Shown: positions 9,145 to 16,886 of the stretch, piece after piece | How the letters are laid out: each line of letters begins with the position of its first letter | Position numbering within the stretch: the first letter of the stretch is position 1 | DNA from: Candidatus Sulfotelmatobacter sp. | GTDB lineage: Bacteria; Acidobacteriota; Terriglobia; Terriglobales; Acidobacteriaceae | Assembly: GCA_030038125.1 (NCBI GenBank) | Contig: JASHPL010000149.1 | Location: 1 to 51,247, forward strand | Direction: 5' to 3' | DNA: 51,247 nt | The notes under the pieces: model-generated | Told to the model about the DNA's origin: nothing | Database searches by the model: none | What the model saw: only the letters and a program-made list of their open reading frames with translations | Made by a program: the position numbers and the translations under genes

Positions 9145-9885
9145 TCAGCCTACAAACTTATACCCAACTCCATGCACTGTCCGGAAGTGAACCGGATTGG
9201 CAGGATCGCGCTCCAACTTCTGCCTCAATTTCAGGATGTGATTGTCCACCGTTCGAGTCGACGGATAATTCTGATATCCCCAGACTTCATTCAGCAATTC
9301 ATCGCGGCTGATCACGCGTTCGGCGTTTTGCAGGAGGAATTGTAAGGTTTTGAATTCCTGGGCTGTCAGCGTGATGAGTTTTCCATCCCGCTTCACTTCC
9401 ATACGCGCTACGTCGACCGTGACATTATCGAAGCTGAGCAATGTACGGTTTGCCGCCGGAGCACTGTGCCGTAGTGCGGTACGCACTCGCGCCAACAGTT
9501 CGCGCGGGCTGAAAGGTTTGGTTACATAGTCGTCCGCACCCAATTCCAGCAGCAGAACCTTGTCAGTCACATCGCTGGCAGCACTCAGCACGACGATCGG
9601 CAGGTTTGGCGCGGCCGCTTTGATTTGGCGGCAAACGTCTCGCCCGGAAACTTTGGGCAGACGCAGATCGAGAATTACAGCGGTCGGTACGGTTTTTTGA
9701 AAGCTTTCCAGACCTGAAACGCCGTCGGAATGTGTCTCAACCAAGTAGCCCTCCGCTTCAAACAACCGCCGTAGAGCTTTCTGCACCGCCGGATCGTCTT
9801 CGATTACGAGGATCCGGCCCAGCGCCCGCGTAGTGCCTTGAGTTTCATCTTTCGGCTGGATGCTCGGCACATTGAACTGTCCCAT
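9145..9885 (-). CDS. OmpR/PhoB-family response regulator
   Basis: Receiver domain followed by a winged-helix DNA-binding domain. From the ATG at 9885 the phospho-acceptor is Asp73 (VILDLRLP), the acidic pair is in VIEDD, and the conserved lysine is Lys123 (VTKPFSPREL). The C-terminal half has the trans_reg_C signature (LTAQEFKTLQFLL, TRTVDNHILKLRQKL, VHGVGYKF). The frame is open back to TTG 9933, with an in-frame TTG at 9906 behind a G-rich tract, so the first 16 residues are uncertain. It is the first gene of the kinase-porin-cupredoxin series. Direct ACAAT repeats 11 bp apart upstream may be its own binding site. Confidence 0.94.
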   Translation of the reverse strand: MGQFNVPSIQPKDETQGTTRALGRILVIEDDPAVQKALRRLFEAEGYLVETHSDGVSGLESFQKTVPTAVILDLRLPKVSGRDVCRQIKAAAPNLPIVVLSAASDVTDKVLLLELGADDYVTKPFSPRELLARVRTALRHSAPAANRTLLSFDNVTVDVARMEVKRDGKLITLTAQEFKTLQFLLQNAERVISRDELLNEVWGYQNYPSTRTVDNHILKLRQKLERDPANPVHFRTVHGVGYKFVG

Positions 9886-9982
9886 CGAGTTCTCAGCTGC
9901 TCGCAACACAGACACCCCCTTTACCTGCAACAACCAGCAGACTACAACTTTCTCATGTCAAACCATTCCAAAGGTGCAATTG

Positions 9983-9998
9983 ACAATCTTTTTACAAT
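9983..9998. promoter_or_regulatory. Candidate OmpR-type direct repeat upstream of the response regulator
   Basis: ACAAT occurs at 9983-9987 and 9994-9998, each preceded by TT(G/T), giving two similar half sites 11 bp apart, about one helical turn. OmpR/PhoB-type regulators usually bind such repeats. The position about 100 bases upstream of the regulator's start fits autoregulation. The assignment is inference from spacing and context alone. Confidence 0.3.
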
Positions 9999-10035
9999 TT
10001 CGGGAGATTATTAGACCCTGCGGTGACTAGACGTT

Positions 10036-10053
10036 TTACCTCCTAAAAGGTAA
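10036..10053. repeat. Inverted repeat TTACC-8-GGTAA
   Basis: A perfect 5-bp inverted repeat (TTACC at 10036-10040, GGTAA at 10049-10053) with an 8-base spacer. Nested inside its left part, TTTTA and TAAAA also pair around CCTCC. It lies between the response regulator and the PQQ dehydrogenase end and could be an operator; there is no direct support. Confidence 0.25.
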
Positions 10054-10127
10054 GGCAAAGTCGCGATTTCGAGGGACAGGGAAAAGCGCTCAAATCGGCC
10101 AACTTGGTGACTCCAAAGCGAACTTTC

Positions 10128-11762
10128 TCAGTGTGGAAGGACGAAGCTGAAAAGATCGCTTCCTGCCGCGATTGCGACATATTGCACGCCATCAACGGCA
10201 TAGGTCATCGGGGAGGCATCGATTCTTTGGCCGGCATAAAAATGCCAGAGAGGACGGCCAGTCGCTGCTTCAACCGCCTCGAAAGATCCGGCATCATCGG
10301 CGAGAAAAACCAAGCCACCACCAGTTGTGAGAGTGCCGCCCCAGGAGTCGCCTCGGCCAAGCTGCGGATAACGCCAGACCGGCTTTCCATTGGGCACCGA
10401 AAAAGCCAGAAGAATTTTTTGTGAACCTTCATCAGGCACACGCTTGGTGCCGGTATTGTAATAGGTTTCTCCTCGCGTAAATGGCTTGGGCCTGGAGAAA
10501 AAGGTATTGCAGGCTTCAAGAGCTATGAAATAGAACAAGCCAGTATCGGGATTGTAGGAGGGTGAAAACCAGTTGGTGGCGCCGTCAATTCCGGGGCATA
10601 TATAGGTGCCTTGCGCGGTCGGGATGCGCCCAGAAAGTTTCGGACGTCCGCCGGAATCGATCCCAGTCGCCCAATTGAGCTTACTCACGAACGGAGTGGC
10701 TTCCAGAAACCGGCCGTTGGTTCGGTCAAGAACATAGAAGAATCCGTTGCGATTGGCCTGCACCAGAAGACGGCGCGTGGTGCCGTTTTCGTCCGTGTCC
10801 ACCAGCACGGGGGTCTCGGTGGCATCGTAGTCATACACATCATGCGGCGTGAACTGAAAGTACCATTTCAACTTACCCGAATCTGGATTTAGAGCAACGA
10901 CACAAGCCGTGTACAGATCATCGCCGGGCCGAGTGTCTCCCACGAAGTCTGGCGCCGCGTTGCTGGTGGTCCAGTAAAGGAGGTTTAGATCCGGATCGTA
11001 GGTTCCCGGCATCCAGGTCGTGCCGCCTCCGTAGAGATAGCTTTTGCCCGGCCAACTGGAAGAGCCGAACTCTCCCGGGCCGGGGATGGTCCAGAAACGC
11101 CACTTCAATTTTCCGGTCAGCGCATCGTAAGCGGCCACAAACCCGCGCACGCCAGAATCACCGCCGGACGTGCCTACAATGATCTCGTCTTTGATCGCGA
11201 GCGGAGCGCTGGTCGCGCCATAATGTTTGGCTTTATCGGCATATTCAACATCCCAGATCAGACCTCCCGAACGAGCGGCCAGGCGTAGCAAATGAGCGTC
11301 GTCAGTTTCCACGTACACCGAGTCCTGCCACACCGCAACGCCGCGACTTTTGTGAGCCGCCGCATCGTCGAGTAATCCCGCGCTGATCGGCCTCTGATAA
11401 TGCCATAAAACCCTCCCGGTACGAGCATCAAGCGCAAACACGTCGTTAGCGGATGTGACATACATAACGCCGTGGAAAACGACGGGCGTCGCTTCGAGCC
11501 TCTGGGAATTGCCCGGATGAAAAACCCAGGCTGCGTGCAGTTGCGCAACGTTTGCGGCGGTGATTTCTTGTAATTCGCTGTAGCGCCGCCCGGTGTAGTC
11601 GCCATTGTAAGAAGGCCAATTCGCGCCGACTGGCTTCGTGAGCAGATCGCTCGCGCTTACGGTAGGAGTCGCCGAGACTGGCGATTGGCCCTGCTGGGCT
11701 ACTGTCGACGTTCTTGCCAGTGAAGCCAATAAGACAAGAATCAACGCTTCATGGAATTTCAT
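10128..11762 (-). CDS. Exported PQQ-dependent alcohol/glucose-dehydrogenase-type beta-propeller enzyme
   Basis: 544 residues with a signal peptide (residues 1-22). The eight-bladed propeller is recognisable from repeated W-docking motifs (GRVLWHYQ, GKLKWRFWTIPGPGE, GKLKWYFQFTPHD) and from family motifs NWPSYNGDYTGRRYS, GGGTTWMPGTYDPDLNLLYW and DVYDYDATETPVLVD. The Asn in TTSNAAPDF and the Asp in DYDA correspond to residues near the PQQ/calcium site. Unlike quinohaemoprotein alcohol dehydrogenases there is no C-terminal cytochrome c domain, so electrons must leave through a separate acceptor. No pqq biosynthesis genes are present here. It begins one base after the stop of the DUF4380 gene, so the two form an operon. 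The substrate is unknown. Confidence 0.88.
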   Translation of the reverse strand: MKFHEALILVLLASLARTSTVAQQGQSPVSATPTVSASDLLTKPVGANWPSYNGDYTGRRYSELQEITAANVAQLHAAWVFHPGNSQRLEATPVVFHGVMYVTSANDVFALDARTGRVLWHYQRPISAGLLDDAAAHKSRGVAVWQDSVYVETDDAHLLRLAARSGGLIWDVEYADKAKHYGATSAPLAIKDEIIVGTSGGDSGVRGFVAAYDALTGKLKWRFWTIPGPGEFGSSSWPGKSYLYGGGTTWMPGTYDPDLNLLYWTTSNAAPDFVGDTRPGDDLYTACVVALNPDSGKLKWYFQFTPHDVYDYDATETPVLVDTDENGTTRRLLVQANRNGFFYVLDRTNGRFLEATPFVSKLNWATGIDSGGRPKLSGRIPTAQGTYICPGIDGATNWFSPSYNPDTGLFYFIALEACNTFFSRPKPFTRGETYYNTGTKRVPDEGSQKILLAFSVPNGKPVWRYPQLGRGDSWGGTLTTGGGLVFLADDAGSFEAVEAATGRPLWHFYAGQRIDASPMTYAVDGVQYVAIAAGSDLFSFVLPH

Positions 11763-11763
11763 G

Positions 11764-13182
11764 TCAGCGTTTGTCCTCGCCCGCGAGTTGCACTTCCTCG
11801 AGAGAACCGCGATCGACTCCGTTCTGATCCAGCAGGTGAAGAGAGACTCGAACTGGATTCCCCGGCTCTGCCACTTCAGTTTCCAACGAGGCCAATTGGT
11901 CTGGAGTTACGTCGGCGACGGGCACCGTTCCGATGCTCGAACCATGCTGGTTGTAAAAGTGCGCGACCAAATGTCCGGCGAAAAACACGCCAAATGAACC
12001 AGACAGTTTTATCTTTTCATTTTGAAGCCGAGCCGCTTGCAATGGTCGAATCACGATCCCGGCGTCCGTCACGCCATGAAAGTCGTCTCCCGCTCGGGTG
12101 GGATACCACTCGGTATCGAAGCTGCAACTTTCTTGTGGATGCAGCCGGCAAAGCGGGCTGTTGAGTTCCGCTTCCATATAGTAAGGTGAATCCGAGTCTC
12201 CGCTCAGAGATGGCGTTCCATCGCTGCTCAGCCTCATTTCGGTGCCGTTCGTCCAAAAGATCACTGAAGCTTTGCCCGGATATGGTTTGCTGCTCTCGTA
12301 CTCGAATCGTTCGACCATGGCGTAGCGGTTAGTGCGGTCAACGACAGCCACCCAGCCTTGTTGCGAATCCAGCCACAGTTCAGCCGCCATGTGCATGTAA
12401 TGCACGGCAAAGAGGCCATCATCTCTGACTGCAACCGACGGATTTTCTGCCGGGCCGAAACGAACGTGGTAGCGGTTGAGGTAACTACTCGAAGGATTGG
12501 CGGGGGTGAACGCCCAAAAATCGTGATTCATCGACACAGGTATATCTTCGCTGGATTGATTCGGGTTGGCCGTATCGTACTGCGAGACAGACTGCATCGA
12601 CCATTCCAGAGTATGGCCGGTCACATTTTTCATGGAAGCATGAAACCGGATGCGCGGAGAGTCGGCATCCAAGTGAATGGTTCGCTGGAACTGAATTCCT
12701 GTCTGCGGGTCGGATGGGCCGCTAAGCTCGATTTCACACTCGCGCCCCTCCGAAAGCTTTCGAAAGGAGAACGGCCCGTCGTCCAGCACATCCGAATTCC
12801 CAACCCAATGCTGTTCATCATTGTTGCCTTCGGGGAGGAGCCACAATTTGTCGCCGCCATAGTTAAACCATTTGTCCGGCGTAGGCGGAAAGTATTTGCC
12901 GGCAAGCTTGGGATTCACGAACAAGTAGGGATGTCCCGCGAAAGTCACCTGCATCAATCGGCCGCCATTTTGCGGCACTACGATCAATTGCACCCACTGA
13001 TTCGAGAGCTGTTCCGCGTCCCAGCCTTTGTATTTGACGACTTCAACCCTGCACTCTGCCGATGCATTTGAATCTTTTCGCGGGACAGGTTGAGAGTGGG
13101 CCGAAATTGAGGCAATAAGATCAACCACAAGAATGAGCACGACTGTTGAATATCGACGGCTTGGCGGAAGATGAAAAATCAT
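11764..13182 (-). CDS. Exported DUF4380 protein
   Basis: About 472 residues. The start at ATG 13182 is chosen over the longer frame (13221) because GAAGGA lies 6 bases upstream and because it gives a proper signal peptide (hydrophobic stretch STVVLILVVDLIASI). The body matches DUF4380, a family of secreted beta-rich proteins related in fold to aldose-epimerase/galactose-mutarotase-like carbohydrate-binding domains: NGGRLMQVTFAGHPYLFVNP, NYGGDKLWLLPEG, SMNHDFWAF. No enzymatic function is established. It is translated immediately ahead of the PQQ dehydrogenase (one base between stop and ATG), suggesting a shared substrate or location. Confidence 0.8.
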   Translation of the reverse strand: MIFHLPPSRRYSTVVLILVVDLIASISAHSQPVPRKDSNASAECRVEVVKYKGWDAEQLSNQWVQLIVVPQNGGRLMQVTFAGHPYLFVNPKLAGKYFPPTPDKWFNYGGDKLWLLPEGNNDEQHWVGNSDVLDDGPFSFRKLSEGRECEIELSGPSDPQTGIQFQRTIHLDADSPRIRFHASMKNVTGHTLEWSMQSVSQYDTANPNQSSEDIPVSMNHDFWAFTPANPSSSYLNRYHVRFGPAENPSVAVRDDGLFAVHYMHMAAELWLDSQQGWVAVVDRTNRYAMVERFEYESSKPYPGKASVIFWTNGTEMRLSSDGTPSLSGDSDSPYYMEAELNSPLCRLHPQESCSFDTEWYPTRAGDDFHGVTDAGIVIRPLQAARLQNEKIKLSGSFGVFFAGHLVAHFYNQHGSSIGTVPVADVTPDQLASLETEVAEPGNPVRVSLHLLDQNGVDRGSLEEVQLAGEDKR

Positions 13183-13271
13183 GATTTGTCCTTCATGAGG
13201 AGATGCGGTCGAGGGTAACATGGCGAGCGAGATCTCAAATCATTCGCGATGCGGAAAAGCAATGAAAGCCA

Positions 13272-13300
13272 ATCAAACGAAACTTTTCGATTTGCGTCAA
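13272..13300 (-). promoter_or_regulatory. Candidate sigma70 promoter for the DUF4380-PQQ operon
   Basis: Reading on the minus strand, TTGACG (13300-13295) and TTTGAT (13277-13272) are separated by 17 bases. The -35 overlaps the -35 of the opposite-facing candidate promoter for the cupin operon, so the two transcription units may compete or be co-regulated. Confidence 0.4.
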
Positions 13301-13321
13301 GGAAATTGTTTGGTGTATAAA
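13292..13321 (+). promoter_or_regulatory. Candidate sigma70 promoter for the cupin-PLP-RidA operon
   Basis: TTGCGT (13292-13297) and TATAAA (13316-13321) are separated by 18 bases. The cupin ATG at 13330 is only 8 bases past the -10, and no Shine-Dalgarno sequence precedes it. If this promoter is used, the transcript would start on or just before the start codon and be effectively leaderless. Confidence 0.4.
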
Positions 13322-13329
13322 CTCGGCTA

Positions 13330-14235
13330 ATGGGGATACAGTCTGAATCCACTCTCAAGGCGAGAATCTGGGCTGTCCTCGTTGCGCTCCTGCTGATCCC
13401 GTCGGCTCTCCTCGCTCAGGAACGGAAAGTTGATCCGACCTGGTTGCACCGGTATGTACCGCAATTGAGCGAACTGCGAACGAATCTGGCATCAGAGACT
13501 TGCCACTACAAGGCGATCTTCGGCGAAGGCGATGCGGAAAGCCAAATATTGCAGAGCTTCTCCCGTTTCGCACAAGTCACGCTCGATGCCGGCGGCAAAT
13601 GCCAGAGTACGCTGTATGATCGCCAGGAGGAAATTTACTTTGTCCTGCAAGGCCAGGGAGTGCTGGAGTACGGCGATCAAACCTACCCACTGCGTGCGAA
13701 TGATTTCACGTATCTTCCTCCGGGTATAAAGCACTCCGTCGCAAACAGCTCAAACGAATCTCTGCGGGTGTTGGTAATGGGCGTCAAAATCCCGCAATCG
13801 ATTTCAATCTCTACGCCATTGCCTCAACCCAAGATTGTCAATTTGGCCGACGTCAAAGAGCAGACCGTTCAGGGTCATCCTTCGTCGGTTCTATACAAGC
13901 TTCTGGCTGGCCCGCGGCAGGCAAACGTCGATGCCATCGATGACGCATATGTAATCAAGAGTTTTTTCTGGATGGACTTTGCCCCCGGCGGCACAAACTT
14001 TCCGCATCACCACCAAACTGCGGAAGAGATTTATCTCGTCCTCGACGGGCAGGGCGACATGGTCGCGGGCGGCGGAATGGACGGCATCGAAGGCCGCCAT
14101 GCAGCCAAAGCCGGCGATGCTTACTACTTCCGGTCCAATTGTACGGTTGGCTTCTACAACCAGGACACACCAGGAGCGAAGGCCCATATTCTCGGAGTAC
14201 GCTCTCCGATTCCGTTCGCCAAGGGCGACGATTAA
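13330..14235 (+). CDS. Exported bicupin protein
   Basis: 301 residues with a Sec-type signal peptide (LLLIPSALLAQ). Two cupin domains follow: one at about 70-150 (EEIYFVLQGQG, YLPPGIKHSVAN) and one at about 205-285 (FPHHHQTAEEIYLVLDGQG). The metal ligands are split. Domain 1 keeps Glu and the motif-2 His but has Thr/Tyr where the motif-1 histidines belong. Domain 2 keeps the HHH and Glu of motif 1 but has lost the motif-2 His. Cupins of this sort are dioxygenases, isomerases or sensors; no specific reaction can be named. First gene of a set with a PLP enzyme and a RidA protein, all apparently exported. Confidence 0.88.
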   Translation: MGIQSESTLKARIWAVLVALLLIPSALLAQERKVDPTWLHRYVPQLSELRTNLASETCHYKAIFGEGDAESQILQSFSRFAQVTLDAGGKCQSTLYDRQEEIYFVLQGQGVLEYGDQTYPLRANDFTYLPPGIKHSVANSSNESLRVLVMGVKIPQSISISTPLPQPKIVNLADVKEQTVQGHPSSVLYKLLAGPRQANVDAIDDAYVIKSFFWMDFAPGGTNFPHHHQTAEEIYLVLDGQGDMVAGGGMDGIEGRHAAKAGDAYYFRSNCTVGFYNQDTPGAKAHILGVRSPIPFAKGDD

Positions 14236-14282
14236 AGATCATGCCTTTTCGAAGAACGGCTCGAGCGCAGTATTGAATTAGC

Positions 14283-14304
14283 CCGTTCGGAGGTTTTCGA
14301 ACGG
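14283..14304 (+). other. Intercistronic stem-loop before the PLP-enzyme gene
   Basis: CCGTTCG (14283-14289) pairs with CGAACGG (14298-14304) around an 8-base loop. It lies in the 89-base gap between the cupin stop and the PLP-enzyme start, a few bases before the AGGGAGGT ribosome-binding site (14311-14318). There is no T tract, so a role in mRNA processing or translation tuning is likelier than termination. Confidence 0.35.
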
Positions 14305-14324
14305 TCGATCAGGGAGGTATCACG

Positions 14325-15608
14325 ATGCAGATGGGCAGATCCAGCCGACGGTCATTTGTCAAACTTGTTGCGGCTGCACCGCTACTCAGCCAAATTGCCG
14401 TGCGTGAACTGTATGCGCAAGCAGCCACGGCGGTCGGAAAAGATCCGCGCCAAAATATTTATACCCGGCTCGGGGTCAAGACGGTGATCAACTGCCGAGG
14501 CACGTGGACGTACTTGAGTGGATCGCTGGAATTCCCCGAGGTACAGCGAGCCCAGGCGGAGGCGGCTCTGCACTTCGTAAACATGTTCGATCTGCAGCAC
14601 GCGGTCGGCCGACGCTTGTCGGAATTAACCGGTGCCGAGTCGGGAATGGTCACTTCCGGTGCCGCAGGTGCCATGGCGGCCGCCACCGCCGGATGCATCG
14701 CCGGTACCAACGACAAATTCATCTGGCAACTCCCCGATACGACCGGGCTCAAAGGTGAAGTGATTATGGTGGGAGGCCGGAGCGCGTTCGACAACGCCAT
14801 CCGGCTGACCGGGGCGAAACTCGTGCTTGCCTATTCTCCGGACGAACTCACAAACGCCATCAACGACAACACCGCGATGATTTACACCACCGACCTGGGG
14901 GACAAACTACAACGCGAATTGGCGATCGCGAAAGAGCGCAAAGTCCCGATGTTGCTGGATGACGCTGCCGGAATCCCCCCTGTTAGCAACGCCAAGCTCT
15001 ATGCGCAAATGGGACTTGATCTCTACACTTTCTCTGGCGGCAAAGGGTTGTGCGGGCCGCAGTGCAGTGGACTCCTTCTCGGCCGCAAGGATTTGATCGA
15101 GGCGGCCCTGATGAATTGCAACCCACGGGAGGGTGCGGTATGCCGGCCGATGAAAGTCGGGAAGGAAGAGATCATGGGTTGCCTGGCCGCATTGGAGACA
15201 TGGCTCAAGCTGGATGAGAAAAAGCTTTATGCCGAATGGAACTCTCGCGTGGATCGCATTCGTAAACTTGTCGACACCGTGCCGGGTGTGAAGGCCGATA
15301 TCTACATTCCCGAAGATGGCAATCGCTATCCAACACTGCGAGTCTCCTGGGATCAGCAGGCATGGAATTACACGGTCACCGATTGCGTGCAAGAACTGCG
15401 CGCGGGCGATCCGGTCATTGAGGTGCTGGGGCCGGACAATCCCAGTTTGGTGAAAGCAGTACGCGAGGGCAATCCAAATCGGAAAGAGCCCAAGCCTCCC
15501 AGTCACATTGAATTGGTTTCATTGACGATTCAGCCGGGTCAGGAAATCATTGTCGGACAGCGATTGCGCACCTTACTCGGCGCAGCCCGCAAGAAATCCG
15601 CAGCCTAA
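14325..15608 (+). CDS. Tat-exported SelA-like PLP-dependent enzyme (putative ammonia-lyase/aldolase type)
   Basis: 427 residues with a good ribosome-binding site (AGGGAGGT, 6 bases from ATG). The N-terminus has a twin-arginine signal, SRRSFVKL plus a hydrophobic region, so a folded, cofactor-loaded enzyme is probably sent to the periplasm. The rest is a fold-type I PLP enzyme of the SelA-like/D-glucosaminate-6-phosphate ammonia-lyase group: RLGVKTVINCRGTWTYLSG, TSGAAGAMAAATAGCIAGT, and the PLP-binding Lys in TFSGGKGLCGPQ. Members are usually cytoplasmic and involved in amino-sugar or amino-acid elimination chemistry. The exact substrate is not readable. The RidA gene starts 22 bases after its stop. 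Confidence 0.87.
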   Translation: MQMGRSSRRSFVKLVAAAPLLSQIAVRELYAQAATAVGKDPRQNIYTRLGVKTVINCRGTWTYLSGSLEFPEVQRAQAEAALHFVNMFDLQHAVGRRLSELTGAESGMVTSGAAGAMAAATAGCIAGTNDKFIWQLPDTTGLKGEVIMVGGRSAFDNAIRLTGAKLVLAYSPDELTNAINDNTAMIYTTDLGDKLQRELAIAKERKVPMLLDDAAGIPPVSNAKLYAQMGLDLYTFSGGKGLCGPQCSGLLLGRKDLIEAALMNCNPREGAVCRPMKVGKEEIMGCLAALETWLKLDEKKLYAEWNSRVDRIRKLVDTVPGVKADIYIPEDGNRYPTLRVSWDQQAWNYTVTDCVQELRAGDPVIEVLGPDNPSLVKAVREGNPNRKEPKPPSHIELVSLTIQPGQEIIVGQRLRTLLGAARKKSAA

Positions 15609-15630
15609 TCCGGCGAAGGAAGCGCTCAGT

Positions 15631-16872
15631 TTGAAAAGAATGCGCGCATGTTCGGTTGCGATGTTGCTGTGCTCAAGTCTGGCGGCGCTGGCGCAGGTCC
15701 GCGCAGTCACTCCTGCGACACGTTCCGCTCACGCGAACGCTGTCTACTCGCCTGGTGTAGATGTTGGTGGCTACGTTTACATTTCCGGACAGGGGCCTCT
15801 TCGTCCTGACGGCACTTTGCCTGCCTCATTCAACGAGCAGGTTCGGCAATGTCTCGAGAATGTGAAAGCGATCGTTGAGGGCGCTGGAATCGGCATCGAT
15901 CACATCGTCTACACCCAGGTCTATCTCGACGACCTGAGCCAGTATTCCGCGATGGATAGAATCTTCGGCGAATACTTCGGAAAGGCCCCTCCGGCTCGGG
16001 CTGTGCTCGGGGTTGCGCGACTTCCCGAGGCGCACATCCAGATCAACGCCATCGCGGTGCGGGATTTGACGGATCGCCGCCCGGTTTCCCCGCAGAATTA
16101 CAAATCCAGCGACTCAGCCTCGCCGGGTATGCTTACGCATGACCAATTGTTTATCTCCAGCATGGCTGGCAGCGATCCCGCGACTGGGAAGGTTCCCGAC
16201 GATCCCGCGGCGCAAGTCGATCTGGCGCTCGATCGCATGCAGGCGGTGCTGAAGGCAGCCGGTCTGGATTTTCCGAACATGGTTTTTGTCAACCCTTACC
16301 TTACCTCGGCAATCCCCGGGCGCGTCATGAACGAACGCTACGCACGGCGCTTCGAGTTCGGCAATACACCGGCGCGAGCCACCATCTGGGTGTCGAGTCT
16401 TCCCGGTGGCGCGCACATTGAATACACGGGCGTTGCGGTTCGGGATGCCGAGCAGCGCAAAGCTGTGCGTCCAAAGAATATGCCGCCCAGCCCGACTGCC
16501 AGTCCTTGCGTCTTTGCCGGCGATATCCTGTACTGCTCGGCCAAAGATGGTTTCATTCCCGGTCCACACGGCGGCGTTTACGCCACCACGACGCCGCATC
16601 AGCTCCGGCAGACTATGCGGAATCTTCTCGACAACCTCGAAGAAGCCGAGATGAATTTCGACGAAGTTGTCGATACCAATGCATATCTGGACGATTTGTC
16701 GGACCTGCCAGGTTTCGATCAGATATACAAACAATATTTTGGAGCAGTATTGCCGGCGCGAACAACCATTCAGCAGATTCCGCCTACAGTGCGGAAGGCA
16801 GACGAACAGGATCACTTTCCGGGATTGGAGCAGATCTCATTCATTGCGGTCAGGAATCGGAGCAAGCAGTAG
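15631..16872 (+). CDS. Exported protein with three tandem RidA domains
   Basis: 413 residues from TTG 15631, which has AAGGAAG (15616-15622) 8 bases upstream; an ATG at 15640 is an alternative. After a Sec signal (MLLCSSLAALAQ) come three RidA/YjgF-type domains at roughly 30-150, 155-275 and 285-410. Each keeps the catalytic arginine motif: PPARAVLGVARLP (Arg123), TPARATIWVSSLP (Arg249) and LPARTTIQQIPP (Arg377), and each has a YxDDL-like or equivalent helix start. RidA normally acts as a cytoplasmic homotrimer that hydrolyses reactive enamine/imine products of PLP lyases; this chain may fold as a covalent trimer. Its place directly after a PLP enzyme supports that role outside the cytoplasm. 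Confidence 0.9.
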   Translation: MKRMRACSVAMLLCSSLAALAQVRAVTPATRSAHANAVYSPGVDVGGYVYISGQGPLRPDGTLPASFNEQVRQCLENVKAIVEGAGIGIDHIVYTQVYLDDLSQYSAMDRIFGEYFGKAPPARAVLGVARLPEAHIQINAIAVRDLTDRRPVSPQNYKSSDSASPGMLTHDQLFISSMAGSDPATGKVPDDPAAQVDLALDRMQAVLKAAGLDFPNMVFVNPYLTSAIPGRVMNERYARRFEFGNTPARATIWVSSLPGGAHIEYTGVAVRDAEQRKAVRPKNMPPSPTASPCVFAGDILYCSAKDGFIPGPHGGVYATTTPHQLRQTMRNLLDNLEEAEMNFDEVVDTNAYLDDLSDLPGFDQIYKQYFGAVLPARTTIQQIPPTVRKADEQDHFPGLEQISFIAVRNRSKQ

Positions 16873-16886
16873 GAACGAATAGTAAG

